Assembly: GCA_945910005.1 (NCBI GenBank)
Contig: OX246742.1
Location: forward strand, 47,097,902 to 47,161,901
Origin: Isoperla grammatica
Lineage: Eukaryota > Arthropoda > Insecta > Plecoptera > Perlodidae
Reading direction: 5' to 3'
DNA length: 64,000 nucleotides
Shown here: piece after piece, positions 1-12,083 of the stretch
How the letters are laid out: each line of letters starts with the position of its first letter
How positions within the stretch are numbered: the stretch's first letter is position 1
Notes under the pieces: generated by a model
Seen by the model: the letters and a program-made list of their open reading frames with translations, nothing else
Told to the model about the DNA's origin: nothing
Databases searched by the model: none
Position numbers and translations under genes: made by a program

Positions 1-1216
1 TCGCAGTCTCCACGCAGTCACACTTGTTACTGTGAGGCAGTGTCGGCTGAGCTGCAATGGGTCAGTGTAACACTTGTTGCGGTGAGTCAGTGTTGGCCGA
101 GCAGGGATGTGTCAGTGTAACACTTGTTACTGTGAGGCAGTGTCGGCTGAGCTGCAATGGGTCAGTGTAACACTTGTTGCGGTGAGTCAGTGTTGGCCGA
201 GCAGGGATGTGTCAGTGTAACACTTGTTACTGTGAGTCAGTGTCGGCTGAGCTGCAATGGGTCAGTGTAACACTTGTTGCGGTGAGTCAGTGTTGGCCGA
301 GCAGGGATGTGTCAGTGTAACACTTGTTACTGTGAGTCAGTGTCGGCTGAGCTGCAATGGGTCAGTGTAACACTTGTTGCGGTGAGTCAGTGTTGGCCGA
401 GCAGGGATGTGTCAGTGTAACACTTGTTACTGTGAGTCAGTGTCGGCTGAGCTGCAATGGGTCAGTGTAACACTTGTTGCGGTGAGTCAGTGTTGGCCGA
501 GCAGGGATGTGTCAGTGTAACACTTGTTACTGTGAGGCAGTGTCGGCTGAGCTGCAATGGGTCAGTGTAACACTTGTTGCGGTGAGTCAGTGTTGGCCGA
601 GCAGGGATGTGTCAGTGTAACACTTGTTACTGTGAGGCAGTGTCGGCTGAGCTGCAATGGGTCAGTGTAACACTTGTTGCGGTGAGTCAGTGTTGGCCGA
701 GCAGGGATGTGTCAGTGTAACACTTGTTACTGTGAGGCAGTGTCGGCTGAGCTGCAATGGGTCAGTGTAACACTTGTTGCGGTGAGTCAGTGTTGGCCGA
801 GCAGGGATGTGTCAGTGTAACACTTGTTACTGTGAGGCAGTGTCGGCTGAGCTGCAATGGGTCAGTGTAACACTTGTTGCGGTGAGTCAGTGTTGGCCGA
901 GCAGGGATGTGTCAGTGTAACACTTGTTACTGTGAGGCAGTGTCGGCTGAGCTGCAATGGGTCAGTGTAACACTTGTTGCGGTGAGTCAGTGTTGGCCGA
1001 GCAGGGATGTGTCAGTGTAACACTTGTTACTGTGAGGCAGTGTCGGCTGAGCTGCAATGGGTCAGTGTAACACTTGTTGCGGTGAGTCAGTGTTGGCCGA
1101 GCAGGGATGTGTCAGTGTAACACTTGTTACTGTGAGGCAGTGTCGGCTGAGCTGCAATGGGTCAGTGTAGCACTTGTTGCTGTGAGTTAGTGTTGGCCGA
1201 GCAGGAATGTGTCAGT
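1..1216. repeat. Satellite of 100-bp dimers (two 50-bp monomers)
   Basis: Two related 50-bp monomers alternate. Both start GTCAGTGTAACACTTGTT; one continues GCGGTGAGTC and the other ACTGTGAGGC. About 12 dimers run from the left edge to the C-run near 1,210, so the array probably continues outside the window. B monomers near 230, 330 and 430 share TGAGTCAG, while most of the others have TGAGGCAG, which points to local homogenisation. The last dimer (1,161-1,216) is diverged, as expected at an array edge. No coding signal is seen. Confidence 0.95.
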
Positions 1217-2855
1217 CCCCCCCCCCTCATCATGTAGTCTTCAAGAAGTACTGACGTACTGTGCTCGGCTGGGTGCAGACTGCACTTGTTAGTCCAGAGT
1301 AATAACATAACAGTGTTGTACAGCCGCTGTACAATATGTTTCATTTGGAGTCAAGAGATGCAAGTTTAATATGGTTTATGAAAAGACAACACATCATCAT
1401 TATTAATGTTATGAATAAATTATATTCAATATTTTCTTTTTCCCGATCTAGATCAACCCCCCTGACCCCCCCCCCCCCTTGCTGCGCCCCTGTGCAGCCA
1501 TTGGAAACACAATAATATCTTGGGAAGTGTTGAGGTCTATAAACCTCCCACTCCACTAGGGGATCAATGGGCTTTGAAGGTTCGTGCAAAGTGTTGGTAA
1601 AGGAAGGTAACTTTATATTCAAGGTATTTTCTTTTCAGGCCTTACTAGAAAGTAGCTGTAACGACGATGTTTTGGAGACTGGCAGCTCCCTCCATCGCTC
1701 AGGGGTGATCATGGCACATGGCTGTAGTCTTCGTAACGCCACAGCCGCTTCTTGCCTGTACGTACTACGTTTTGTACAACGGAAGTAATCAACCTTCATG
1801 GTGATGGATGTTCTTGGCCAACAGTTGTGTTGTTACAATTACAATGCTTGGATTACCATCTGAAGGGATACTTATGTGAAATATATCCTTAATTGAAAGT
1901 ATTTTTTATTCTCCAGTAAAAGTACATTTTTTTATCTTATCTTTATAAATATATCATAGATTCATAATTTGTAATTATTTACATGACAAAGATCTGACAA
2001 GCAAAATGAAGTCTGAGAAGTGACTTGAAGTCCCAGTTGGGGCTGGATTGTTTAGTTTAGTTTTTGGTCATCACTAAAAAAACTTATGTCCAAGAGTGGT
2101 TCTATAGTAATTATTAGTGGCTTGATTATATTGCTCTCAAGTTTCAACTAACTTAAAATGTCTACCAGTACAAGGTATTTAATCTGCTTCTAGCAGTAAA
2201 AAACACAAAATTATGCATGTACCAATAAATATTGTTCACCCAAAGTTACAAAAATATATGTATTATTGTATTTTAATTTTTGTAACCAATGTATTCCGAG
2301 TGTTTCCAAAGTGTAGTGCAAGAAAGTTATTAAAACTCCTTATTTTAAGCATACATATCACATTCTTATATAGATTCATTACAATTTTCTGTTTTGAATT
2401 TCTACCAAAATCCTCACCATACATTTTTTTACTAAACCTTGCTTGCACCGATCCTGATAACAAAGCTAAGCACTAGGGATGGGCTTTGAGTAAACATAAA
2501 TCTAAATTAAATCCATATCGATATCATCGATAATAAATTGTGCAAATAACAAACTAAACAAGTAATATTTTTATGGGCACATTATTAAAGAAAAATCATT
2601 TGTTTTTTGTTTTTACACTCTACTTTCAGGACTGGGAAAAAAAAATCCTGAAGAAAAATCCATCATATTTTATTTCTTATGAAACATCGACTGTGGGGTT
2701 CAACAAATCCAAATATTCTTGGCCATCCCTACTAAATTCTTGAAGAGGTAAGTTATGGTATGTTTTCATGTCTCGTGCTCCTTGAATATCATAGTAAAGC
2801 TATATACGTATATTTCTACTGGCAATATTAAAAAGGCATAATTAGAAGACGTCGT
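1217..2855. other. Intergenic, no gene recognised
   Basis: AT-rich DNA with two poly-C runs (about 1,207-1,217 and 1,467-1,478). The open frames are short, overlap on both strands and lack coding character. It lies downstream of VPS28, so its right part probably includes that gene's 3' UTR. Confidence 0.6.
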
Positions 2856-5813
2856 CTACTGTAGATGCAGTATCTTGTTGAACGCGTTGTACGAGGACTC
2901 GAGGTCGAATATGAGCTGCCTGACTTGCGTGTCGGTGAGTTCGTCCGACGCCTGCATCGTAGACATGGTGTTGAGCCACGCGGCGACCTTGGTCTTGCCC
3001 TCGAAGTCCGAGTTGAGCAGACTCAGCCGGTTCATAGTGTCCATCAGGTCTCGCAGGTCGGGGTGAAGCTCGTCCATCGCCTTGATCTCAAGACGCAGCT
3101 TGTCCATGATCGTGATGAACAGCTGCAACAGGTGACAGCTTGATGAGCGACCGATACTGTGTCCACTCTAAGCAGTCATACTGTCATACCCCAAAAAAAG
3201 GCCTATACGACCTTATGATGTAATATTTAACCGATCTTGACAATGTAGTACATACAATCTTGTATTGTGGTTAATGGTTATACAGCTAAGAAATGAAATG
3301 AAATGAAATGTGTAGGCCTACGACTACCTTAAATAGTTTTTCTGGCTCAGATATATTTAATTCAAGTTAGTTCAAGTCAAGTTCACATCAAGTCAAGTTA
3401 GTCAGATATAATATTTAAAAACAAGTAAATAAATAAATAAAAGTGATTGGTAACTTTCAAATTTATAAAGATTTCAGGAACTGCTTTCATCCTCACTTTT
3501 ATATCATGATGTGCTGTTAATGTTTTGATTATCTGGTTGAAATTCATAAGGGTTGTTTATCGCAATGACTACTTGTAGTGCAGTTTATCTATTTCAATAC
3601 ATGACTTAGTTCCAACAAATGTAATTTTGTATCAACAAAGTTTCGTCGGCAACTTCGTTGTACCTTCTTAGGTCTACTTGAAACAGCGTTCCTTACCGAA
3701 ACAATGTCAGCGATACATTTACTAGTGTTGCCCTTATCATCTTTGATTGTAATTGGCCGATCTTCCCTTATCCTTTCTAGCGCTGCGGGACAGTCCAGCT
3801 GAAACATAGAGTAAGAGAGCATTGTAAGCACTACTTGGATATGTATGCACTGTTCTTAACAAGGAATTTCATGCCTTACCTTATATTTCCTAACAAAGGA
3901 TTCTATTGTGGCAAACTCATCCCCTTGCACTTGTTTGAATGCAGCCTTGTATTGAACGAGGAGTTTCGAACATGCTGCTGTGTATTCCTTTGGCGTAACG
4001 CAATCTCGAATGTAAGCCTTCTCTAGATTTTGAAGCGTACTTATGACGGCAAAGAGGTCGGCCATATTGTCATACCTAGAAAGAAGAACACACAAACTAT
4101 CGTGTTAATTTTGTATAGGAACATTTATCAATGAGGATTAGCATAGTTTACAATGTAACACTGTATTACAGTGACTACATCCGCACCTCCCTAGCAGCAC
4201 TTTAGAAACAAGTAAATTTACGGAACTGTTAACTTAAGCTAAAATTACGTACTTTTCTCTCTCGCGAGCATTTCGGAACAGCTTAACTTCTTCATACAGT
4301 TCTGGACGATTGGCATCTGGAAAAACAAGATATTTTACATAGTTCACTTTTTTATGCTACCTACATAGATCATTCAAAATTGGACAGAACGATCTTACGT
4401 AATGACCAGCTACCAAGTTATTATTGAATTTCCTAATGGCAGGCATACCATTGAGAAGAAGCAAATAGTCACTTTAAACAGTGTGTTTATGAAATTAGGC
4501 TTAGTTTAAGACTGGACAGGCCCTAGACCCCTCGGCTCCAGTGATTATAGTAGATCTAGGCCCTAGGCCTAGGCTAGGCTAGGTGTCACCTGAACTTTAA
4601 TCTTCTTACCCTTCTGCAGAGGCTTTGTATAGGGCCTATATACAAAAGCAGTGGTAGGCCTAGGCCTAGGACTAGGAGTAGTAGTGTTCTTTTTATATTC
4701 TTACTTGTTTTGCATGTATGCACGAAGCACGATACAGGGTTATGTTGTCATTGGGTGTTACCAACCTAGGGTGCCCAGACGTCCCGTTTTCGGCGGGACA
4801 GTACCGATTTTCAGCTGTGTGTCCCGTGTCCCGCCACAGTTCCCGGCGGGACGCACCTTTGTCCCGATTTTTCGAAAATGCAAAATTTCAGATTTTGAAT
4901 TTTTCAAACTTCGCGCTTACTACCTTGTATTCCTTTCTTTATCAAAAAATGGACAAGTCCGCTGTCAGCCAGCGCACGCTCTCCTTCTGACATAATTGGA
5001 AATACTTGGAAGTGGCCACTACCCGCTGCCCGGCCGCCGCCGTTGACAAGTGGCAGTTTGTTTTGTTTGTTTTCTTCTCGCTCTCGCAAGGGCAGGAGCG
5101 CGCATGTGTAATTCGAGTTAATTTTTCGTTTCGTATCAACAGTTTTCGTGTGTTGTGTAAAATGCCGCCGCCTAAACGTAAGTGTATTTTCAATGACAGT
5201 ATTAAGAAGGACTTTCCTTATCTTGTTCAACACGAGTTTGATGATGACAAAGTGTTGTGTGCGATCTGCAAGGGAACATTTTCAACAGACCACGGTGGAC
5301 GACACGACATAGAAAAACATGCATAGAGACATAAACATAAAGAAGCATTGCTAGCACGTTGTAACTATTATTTTGCCCAACAATATAAAATATTCAAAAC
5401 TGTAACAACATTTCTCTTATTCCCCCCCCCCCCCCCCCCCTATCAATCCCAACCTGCTAGACCACCAAGTTTGAAATATTCGTACTCGTCCCGCTTTTTC
5501 GGATTGTAGATCTGGGCACCCTATACCAACCCAATGCCAATGCCCACTTAGTAAATCTTGGGGGAGGGTTGCCTCTGCCACCGGGCTATAAGGCCCAGCC
5601 GCAGAAGAGAGCTTTTACTAGGTCTAGGCTACTAGGCCTACTACTACATAGCCTAGTGTGGTAAGTCTAGGCCTAGGCCTAGGCCAGACCTAGTCCTAGG
5701 CTCCTGTACGTGAGTTAGGCCTAGGGCCTAGTCTTACTCTATAAACTAGGCCTAGGCCTAGTCATGATAAGGACACAGTAGGCCTAGGCAAACATACCTT
5801 GTGATGAAGCCAT
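2856..5813 (-). CDS. VPS28: VPS28, ESCRT-I complex subunit (5 exons, complete)
   Basis: Exons in gene order: 5813-5798, 4316-4253, 4075-3880, 3798-3697 and 3122-2856. All have GT-AG borders and compatible phases, giving 214 residues; the human protein is about 220. Exon 2 encodes the N-terminal PELYEEVKL motif. Exon 3 carries the ESCRT-I core part, with [15 protein letters not shown] near residues 67-81. Exon 4 has [17 protein letters not shown] near residues 100-116. Exon 5 (127-214) is the C-terminal four-helix domain, with [13 protein letters not shown] at its start and [14 protein letters not shown] near its end. In the family, VPS28 joins TSG101 and VPS37 in cytosolic ESCRT-I on endosomes, and its C-terminal domain contacts ESCRT-II. 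The start is the only ATG fitting the short first exon. It is head to head with IFT52, 272 bp between start codons. Intron 1 holds a hAT-type element. Confidence 0.95.
4767..5523 (+). mobile_element. hAT-type DNA transposon, non-autonomous, 757 bp
   Basis: The ends are inverted: TAGGGTGCCCAGA on the left and TCTGGGCACCCTA on the right. They are flanked by a perfect 8-bp target duplication, TACCAACC (4,759-4,766 and 5,524-5,531). Eight-base duplications with short TIRs are typical of hAT elements. GTCCCG motifs recur near both ends. The only coding remnant is a BED-like zinc-finger start, so the element cannot move by itself. It sits in VPS28 intron 1. The perfect target duplication suggests a fairly recent insertion. 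Confidence 0.88.
5162..5326 (+). pseudogene. Truncated BED-like zinc-finger ORF inside the hAT element
   Basis: A 54-codon frame starts [12 protein letters not shown] and carries CAIC, then a [12 protein letters not shown] stretch, a CxxC...H pattern like the N-terminal BED-like finger of hAT-related transposases. A TAG stops it right after the histidine region, although the same frame continues beyond the stop with [10 protein letters not shown], matching the expected rest of the finger. No catalytic (RNase H-like) domain follows. This is the residue of an internally deleted transposase gene; the recognition is by motif only. Confidence 0.6.
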
Positions 5814-6085
5814 TGCCCCTTGCATCCTTCAAATATGAAAACAACACTGAATGAAATTGCCTATCACAATCAGCAACGTGTTTATACACACATTTTACTT
5901 TTGAGTTGAAAGGAATACTTTATTAACCCTAAATTTCCGTGATAATACAATGAATCACAAGGTTACTTTGACAGCTAATGGAAATTGTATCTTTTCTAAT
6001 TAGTTGGTTGGCGAAACTGGAAAACACATTTTTTTTTAATACGGTTGTTTTGTTGGTACTCGACACCATCGGAATGTTTTTAAAC
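5814..6085. promoter_or_regulatory. Shared promoter region of VPS28 and IFT52
   Basis: The start codons of the two divergent genes are 272 bp apart, so both 5' UTRs and any core promoter must lie here. No TATA box is obvious. An in-frame upstream ATG exists at 6,074 (four codons before the chosen IFT52 start), so the IFT52 N-terminus could be slightly longer. The promoter role is inferred from position alone. Confidence 0.6.
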
Positions 6086-9000
6086 ATGGCTCCCACAGAG
6101 GTAAACAAAAATGTATTTCTGCTAGATTAATTAATATTTTGTGCTTAAAATAACGTAAACACCTACCATACTTGTATAATAGCACTAGGCCTATGTAATT
6201 GCTATTTGTATGTAATAAATGTATTATTAACAAAATTTCAAAACGTACGGCCTAGAATAGGTATCTAGGCCTGGAGCCCGAACCCAGTTGATTTGACACT
6301 GGGGCTCTTCTAGAAAAATGTTCCAAGAAATAATTGCTAATTAAATATTATAACCTTTTCAGGCCATTTCTAATGATATAAAAGAAAAAGGAAACACGAT
6401 AATATTCAATGCATCAAAAAGCGAATCCTGTAAGCTATACGAGAATTATAAAACATTAAATCGCAAACTTAAAGGCAGCTGGAAGATAATTGTGTAAGTA
6501 AGGCGTGGGCGATACTTCTAATACACAATGCTTGCACGTGGCGAGCATCAATCCACCCAAAGATCAGTGCACAAGGACCAGGAACGATCCTTTCACCCTC
6601 GACCCACACTACACTCTTGGTTCAATTTCTACTATACTATTCACAATCTATAGAGAAGTCTAGAAGGTGTACGAGAAATGTGACATTAAAGCTCTTTTTA
6701 TACTTGATTGATGAGTTAAGTTACATTCAGCATAACTAAGAATTATGTCTTTGTTGTCTTCTTTCTACGGTGCTGAGTAGATTGGTCGGAGAAGGCTTGC
6801 CACAATCTTTCCCTGCTACACTTCAACTCGTTTCCTTCTATCTGTAGATAACAGTCTGCCAAGAACATGTGTTCACAACCCTCATTGTAATCGAGTTACT
6901 TTATACTTACCGGTACTTTACTGCATTGTGTTTAGTTCTGTACTGCTGTCTTTGTACAAGAAACTTACAGTGGTTGGTGTAATAAATGCATACACGATAT
7001 GGTAATTACTTTTCAGAAACAAGGATGAAATTACAGCTGACACGTTATCAGAAGCGTCATTGTTTGTATTACCCGGCCCAAAGGAAAAATTCACTGAAAA
7101 TGAATTCAACTGTATGAAAAAGTATCTGGACTCAGGGGGGAGCATTCTGGCCATGCTCGGTGAGGGAGGAGAGAAAACTAGTCAAACAAATATGAACTTC
7201 TTCCTTGAAGAATATGGTATAATGGTTAACAGTGGTAAGATTTATAAATTTACCCTGCTACTATTTGAATTCGTTTTATTAATTTTAAACATGCTGGAGC
7301 ACCTAGAACTAGCCTGCTTACTAGTGCAACTTACTAGAATAACATTTCCACAAATGCAAAAGGCTACAAGAAAACAGATAAGGGAAAATGTCGTGAACAC
7401 TTTGATGTAGCCAATTGATGGGTCTAGCATAGTTGTAACTATAGCTCAATATTTTAGAAACATAACAGGTAAATGTTGTCAACGATAAACCTACTTAGTG
7501 TCAAATAAATTATGCAGTGTTTCAAGTGCACTGTAACGTTTGTTGCAGATTCCGTAGTCCGTACCCATTATTACAAATATTTCCACCCAAAAGAATGCCT
7601 CATCTCGAACGGGGTTCTGAATCGAGCGATAACCGAAGCGTCTGGGAAGACCAGTACAAGTTCTTACGAGGACATAAGTCAGTGAGTAGGATCCAACCCA
7701 ACCACACAAAATACACAACATCTTGCACAACAACGGAACTGGTTGAAATCTATTTGCAGCTTTCTAACCAACGACTGTCCGATTCTATTCAAGAAAGAGA
7801 CATCGTACTAACTACTAACTGTGTCGAGACTTGAGACAATAAACTTGGTGCTTGCTACGTCTTGTTATACTCTTGTCACATCCTACTATTCGGTCTTAGC
7901 TTTGTTTCCCACGTAATCCAATATCGAGACATGTTGATACACGCTCGTTTCAGGGGCCTCACGTTTGTGTACCCGTTTGGTGCGACGCTGAACGTGGCTC
8001 AACCGGCTGTGGCGGCCCTCTCGACCGGCACGGTCACGTTCCCGCTCAACCGGCCGGTGTGCGCCCTCTACGCCCAGCCGGAGGGCGGAGGCAAGATGGC
8101 GGTGGTCGGCTCCGCCCACGTCTTTGAGGACAAATATCTCGACAAGGAGGACAACGACAGACTGCGAGAGGTCCTGTTCAGGTTCCTGACCACCTCGGAG
8201 GTCAAACTCAATCAGATCGACGCCGAGGATCCGGAGGTGATCGTCGGTTATATACGCACGCACTCGTTAAATCGTTGATTTACTTGGCACGTCCCACTTT
8301 TCTCTGTAAACTTGTATTCCATGACTCAACGGTAGAAACGTTCATGAAACATGTTTGAAACTTATTTGAATTGCGATTTTTGTATACGCGTAAAATCATT
8401 GAAAACATTTTGTAAGTGTGGGTATACTGCCAATGTCAATTACAAACTGATGTGATGATACCGACAAATGCTAATGAATTAATTAATTGTATACATAACA
8501 ACAACCTATCGTGGCTTACCATCACTCTACTCAGGTAAGCTGTTGGCATCCTATTTCTTTCCCAGCTTTTTGGCACCCTCCTATAACCCTAATTTATAAA
8601 ATAGCTCGTTTTAACCTTGACATCAAAATTTATTAATTACTGTACACGTATAAATTGTAAAGTAAAACTGAAGTGATGGTGTGCCAGATATCGGACTACA
8701 CGATGGTGCCGGACACAGCCCTGCTGGCCGAGACCCCCCGACTGTGTCTGATGGAGGCGGCAGATGAGGTGCCGACCGACTACACAAAGCTGTTCAACCA
8801 GCGACTCTTCTCCATCAACACGGCCTGCGTTGCCCCCGCCATACAGGCGTACGAGAAGCTGGGGCTCAAACACGAGACACTGAGGCTCATCACGCCACAG
8901 TTCGAGACACCCACGCCGTCACTGCAGGCCGCGGTGAGTGTGGTACTCGGGGTGATAGTGTATGTACTTGTTGTGAGCGATGCAATGAGCCTGCTTAAAG

Positions 9001-10125
9001 TGTTACCTTGAAGCTATTACTAACTAGCAACGACACACTACTGCAGCAGTCCACAGTTTGTGGTTGCATGGACATGCGGACATTCCAAAGAAGAAGAATT
9101 ACAATTTACAATTATACACTGACTTGTTATCACACGTACGTTGTTCTTTGCGCAGGTGTTCCCGCCGTCCTTCAGAGACCTCCCCCCACCCCCCCTCGAG
9201 CTGTTTGACTTGGACGATGCGTTCCGCTCCGAGCGGTCTCATCTCGCTCAGCTGGCCAACAAGTGTATGCCCAGGTACGTTGCGTTGCGTAGCTTCCTTT
9301 CGCCCAACACATGCCCAGGTACGTTGTGTTGCGTAGCTAGCCAACAAGTGCATGCCCAGGTACGTTGTATTGCGTAGCTAGCCAACAAGTGTATGCCCAG
9401 GTACGTTGCGTTGCGTAGCTTCCTTTCGCCCAACACATGCCCAGGTACGTTGTGTTGCGTAGCTAGCCAACAAGTGTATGCCCAGGTACGTTGCGTTGCG
9501 TAGCTTCCTTTCGCCCAACACATGCCCAGGTACGTTGCGTTGCATAGCTAGCCAACAAATGCATGCCCAGGTACGTTGCGTTACGTAGCTAGCCAACAAG
9601 TGTATGCCCAGGTACGTTGTGTTGCGTAGCTTCCTTTCGCCCAACACATGCCCAGGTACGTTGCGTTGCATAGCTAGCCAACAATTGCATGCCCAGGTAC
9701 GTTGCGTTACGTAGCTAGCCAACAAGTGTATGCCCAGGTACGTTGTGTTGCGTAGCTTCCTTTCGCCCAACACATGCCCAGGTACGTTGCGTTGCATAGC
9801 TAGCCAACAAATGCATGCCCAGGTACGTTGCGTTACGTAGCTAGCCAACAAGTGTATGCCCAGATACGTTGCGTAGCTACACCACGTAACCAACTGTCGC
9901 ACTGGGTCGCCGACTGACACTGTGCTCGCCCCTTACAGCGACTCAAAGGGCGACAGCGAATCCGACCTGATCTACTTCATCAAGGAGGCGAGTCGGGTCG
10001 TGGGACTCCAGAGCGACTCGGTCGGGGCTGACATGGCTGCGGTCGCCAAACAGCTGCTGTTCAACATGTGTCTGCTAATACAAGAGTACAAGGAGCGACA
10101 GGGCAGCGAGCGGATAGAAGAGTAG
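6086..10125 (+). CDS. IFT52: IFT52, intraflagellar transport complex B subunit (8 exons, complete)
   Basis: Exons: 6086-6100, 6363-6493, 7017-7234, 7549-7681, 7954-8236, 8688-8933, 9156-9274 and 9939-10125. Phases agree throughout and give 443 residues; human IFT52 is about 437. Diagnostic blocks are KEKFTENEF and MLGEGGEKTS (exon 3), TFVYPFGATLNV and FPLNRPV with KYLDKEDN and NQIDAEDPE (exon 5), and FPPSFRDLPPPPLELFDLDD (exon 7). The N-terminal two thirds corresponds to the GIFT domain; the C-terminal helices bind IFT46 in the family. IFT52 is a core IFT-B subunit needed to build cilia. The start ATG has a good context (AACATGG). Exons 5-8 are GC-rich relative to the introns. Intron 7 begins with an array repeating the exon 7 end and its donor. 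It is head to head with VPS28. Confidence 0.95.
9254..9880 (+). repeat. Minisatellite repeating the IFT52 exon 7/intron 7 boundary
   Basis: Units of about 41 and 44 bp each contain ATGCCCAG followed by GTACGTTG, the same border as the true exon 7 donor at 9,274/9,275. One monomer type also keeps the preceding CCAACAAGTGT of the coding exon. I count 14 intact CCCAG/GTACGT junctions; a final copy near 9,860 reads CCCAGATACG and has lost the GT. The array fills most of the intron. Minus-strand open frames across it are repeat artefacts. Confidence 0.92.
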
Positions 10126-12083
10126 CAACGTCGTAATCTAACGATTCCGGTAGTGTAGTGTGGATAGCTCCACTTCAGCGATAAATTATTCTTTCTTGCT
10201 AATAATAAGTAGGTAACATAATATAAGCTCCGTCCAAATGTTTTGCTATATAAGTAAATCCTTAAATTTCTTAATTAATTGTGTCTGTTTTCTACTATCG
10301 AGGATGAGATTGAATCTAGAAGTTATTTGAGACAACTGGACGAGTGGGCAAAGTGTGTATTATTGTCATCCAGTTGTACTTATAGGCAGGAAATGCAATA
10401 CAAATCAACATCAATGACTCGATGAGAAATGTTATAGGCCTACTGTAAATCAGGTATATTAAGTGAGGAAAGGATCCAACAGCTTACCTTCGTGTAGTAA
10501 GATGACGGATTTGCGAGTTTGAAGTACACATAAAGACATAATACAAAATATAACGAGACGTTTCGACCGAGGTCTTGCTCACTCGAGAGAAGCAAGACCT
10601 CGGTCAAAACGTCTCGTTATATTTTGTATTATGTCTTTATGTGTACTTCAAACTCGCAAATCCGTCATCTTACTACACGAAGGTAAGCTGTTGGATCCTT
10701 TCCTCACTTAATATACCATTCCAGCCGATTGGCACCTACTTTCATAACCTACTGTAAATCACTAATCACACCTTGCATTAGTGGTGAAAGTCTTAAGAAT
10801 GTACAAGCAAGGACGTTTCCTTCACGAAACTTAGGGACAAATAATCAAAATGGATTGATAAGAAAACTCAATTTTTATTCTTGTACTCAATGTAGACTAG
10901 TATCCTGTTTTTAAAGTGTAAATTGTTCATTATTTTGTGTTCATCTTATTTATAGCTATGTAAATAAATATTCTTAAACTGAGACAGACTATAAATTTAA
11001 TATCTGGGCAAAGATAATTTCCAAAATCATCTGTTCTTCCACAACCTCAACCTCTTATCCTAATCAAGAAAACTATACATTCGTAAATGCACCAACGTCG
11101 AAGGGATGTTGAGAATGCAGCAATTGTCACTGCAAAGTTGTGGCCAGTGCAGTTGTGCAGAATACGTAGTTGATAGTAGTTAATTATGTAGAAAGTTGGT
11201 TGTTAGTGGGTGAGTGAACTTACCCAGTAATGTGGAGTCAACCAAGAGGTACTGGGAAGTGTTGGTCTGGTGTTGCATAGTATCGCATGCACCCTACAGT
11301 TATTGGCCAGCAGACGTTACTGTCCCCATTAACAAGCTGTGAGCCCTGTGGGGTGGAAGGCATTTATATTAATCGTGTCGTTTCAAGATAATGAATCAAC
11401 AGCTTTTACGTGTATTGATTTATTTACATATACAATAAACAAACATTGGTTGTAGGTATTTACTACATATTCAACAGTATAAAAATAATTCATTTGATGC
11501 CAACATGGTCGCATCTTGAAGAGATTCTTAATATAAACAGACGTTCTAAAAAACTACACTTTTGAGACCTCTTTACATTTATCTTATTTTTCCCGAATAT
11601 TGTTGGAAAGTTGCCTCCAAAGATATACGAACGTATCAATTCCTAGTGGGATTTGTCACATGTGCCCAGAAGTTGGCTACACGAAACATAAACAGGAACA
11701 GGCATTGACTTTAGGTGGGGCATACACCGCATACCGTTAATGCCACCCTCCCACATACATTACCCATTTAGCTATAAATGTCATCATCTATACAAAATTA
11801 AACGTCAGTCAATTCTTGAACAAATAAAGTGTTACAACTAGTACAATCACGCAGGCAACAAGATTGGATGGCAACACAATATCTCGACAATTTAACCGAA
11901 AAGAATACTGAATATTGGTTATGTTATAGAATAGTAAAATTCATTTTTATACCGACATCGCATTGACCAAGCAGTAAAACGTTGCCCTTATGTTCCGAAT
12001 AGATTCGCTCGCGTGTTACCTGAAACTCTTCGTGGTTAGAAGACTGAAGTGTCTTGCTTCACTTCAAACGACGTCCGGTCGAT
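10126..12083. other. Intergenic between convergent IFT52 and ZWILCH
   Basis: It holds both 3' ends and the 265-bp palindrome. The rest (10,720-12,080) is AT-rich and shows no coding signal or further repeat I can name. Confidence 0.6.
10453..10717. repeat. 265-bp near-perfect palindrome (foldback)
   Basis: Arms of 127 bp (10,453-10,579 and 10,591-10,717) are inverted copies with one mismatch seen, around an 11-nt loop. Each arm has the GGTAAGCTGTTGG motif, also found near 8,534 and 38,995 as GTAAGCTGTTGGCATCCT, so the palindrome contains a dispersed family. No target duplication was found. Confidence 0.93.

Larger units (their letters stand above)
4496..5795. repeat. GGCCTA/CTAGGC hexamer-rich tract in VPS28 intron 1
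   Basis: Dense runs of the palindromic CTAGGCCTAG type occur at about 4,500-4,680 and 5,615-5,795, on either side of a transposon insertion. The tract reaches the VPS28 exon 1 donor. Similar clusters occur only at 21.4-24.3 kb and 42.4-43.5 kb. Confidence 0.75.

Noticed and set aside
9378..9920. 180-codon minus-strand frame
   Set aside because: Repeat artefact of the IFT52 intron 7 array, antisense to the gene.
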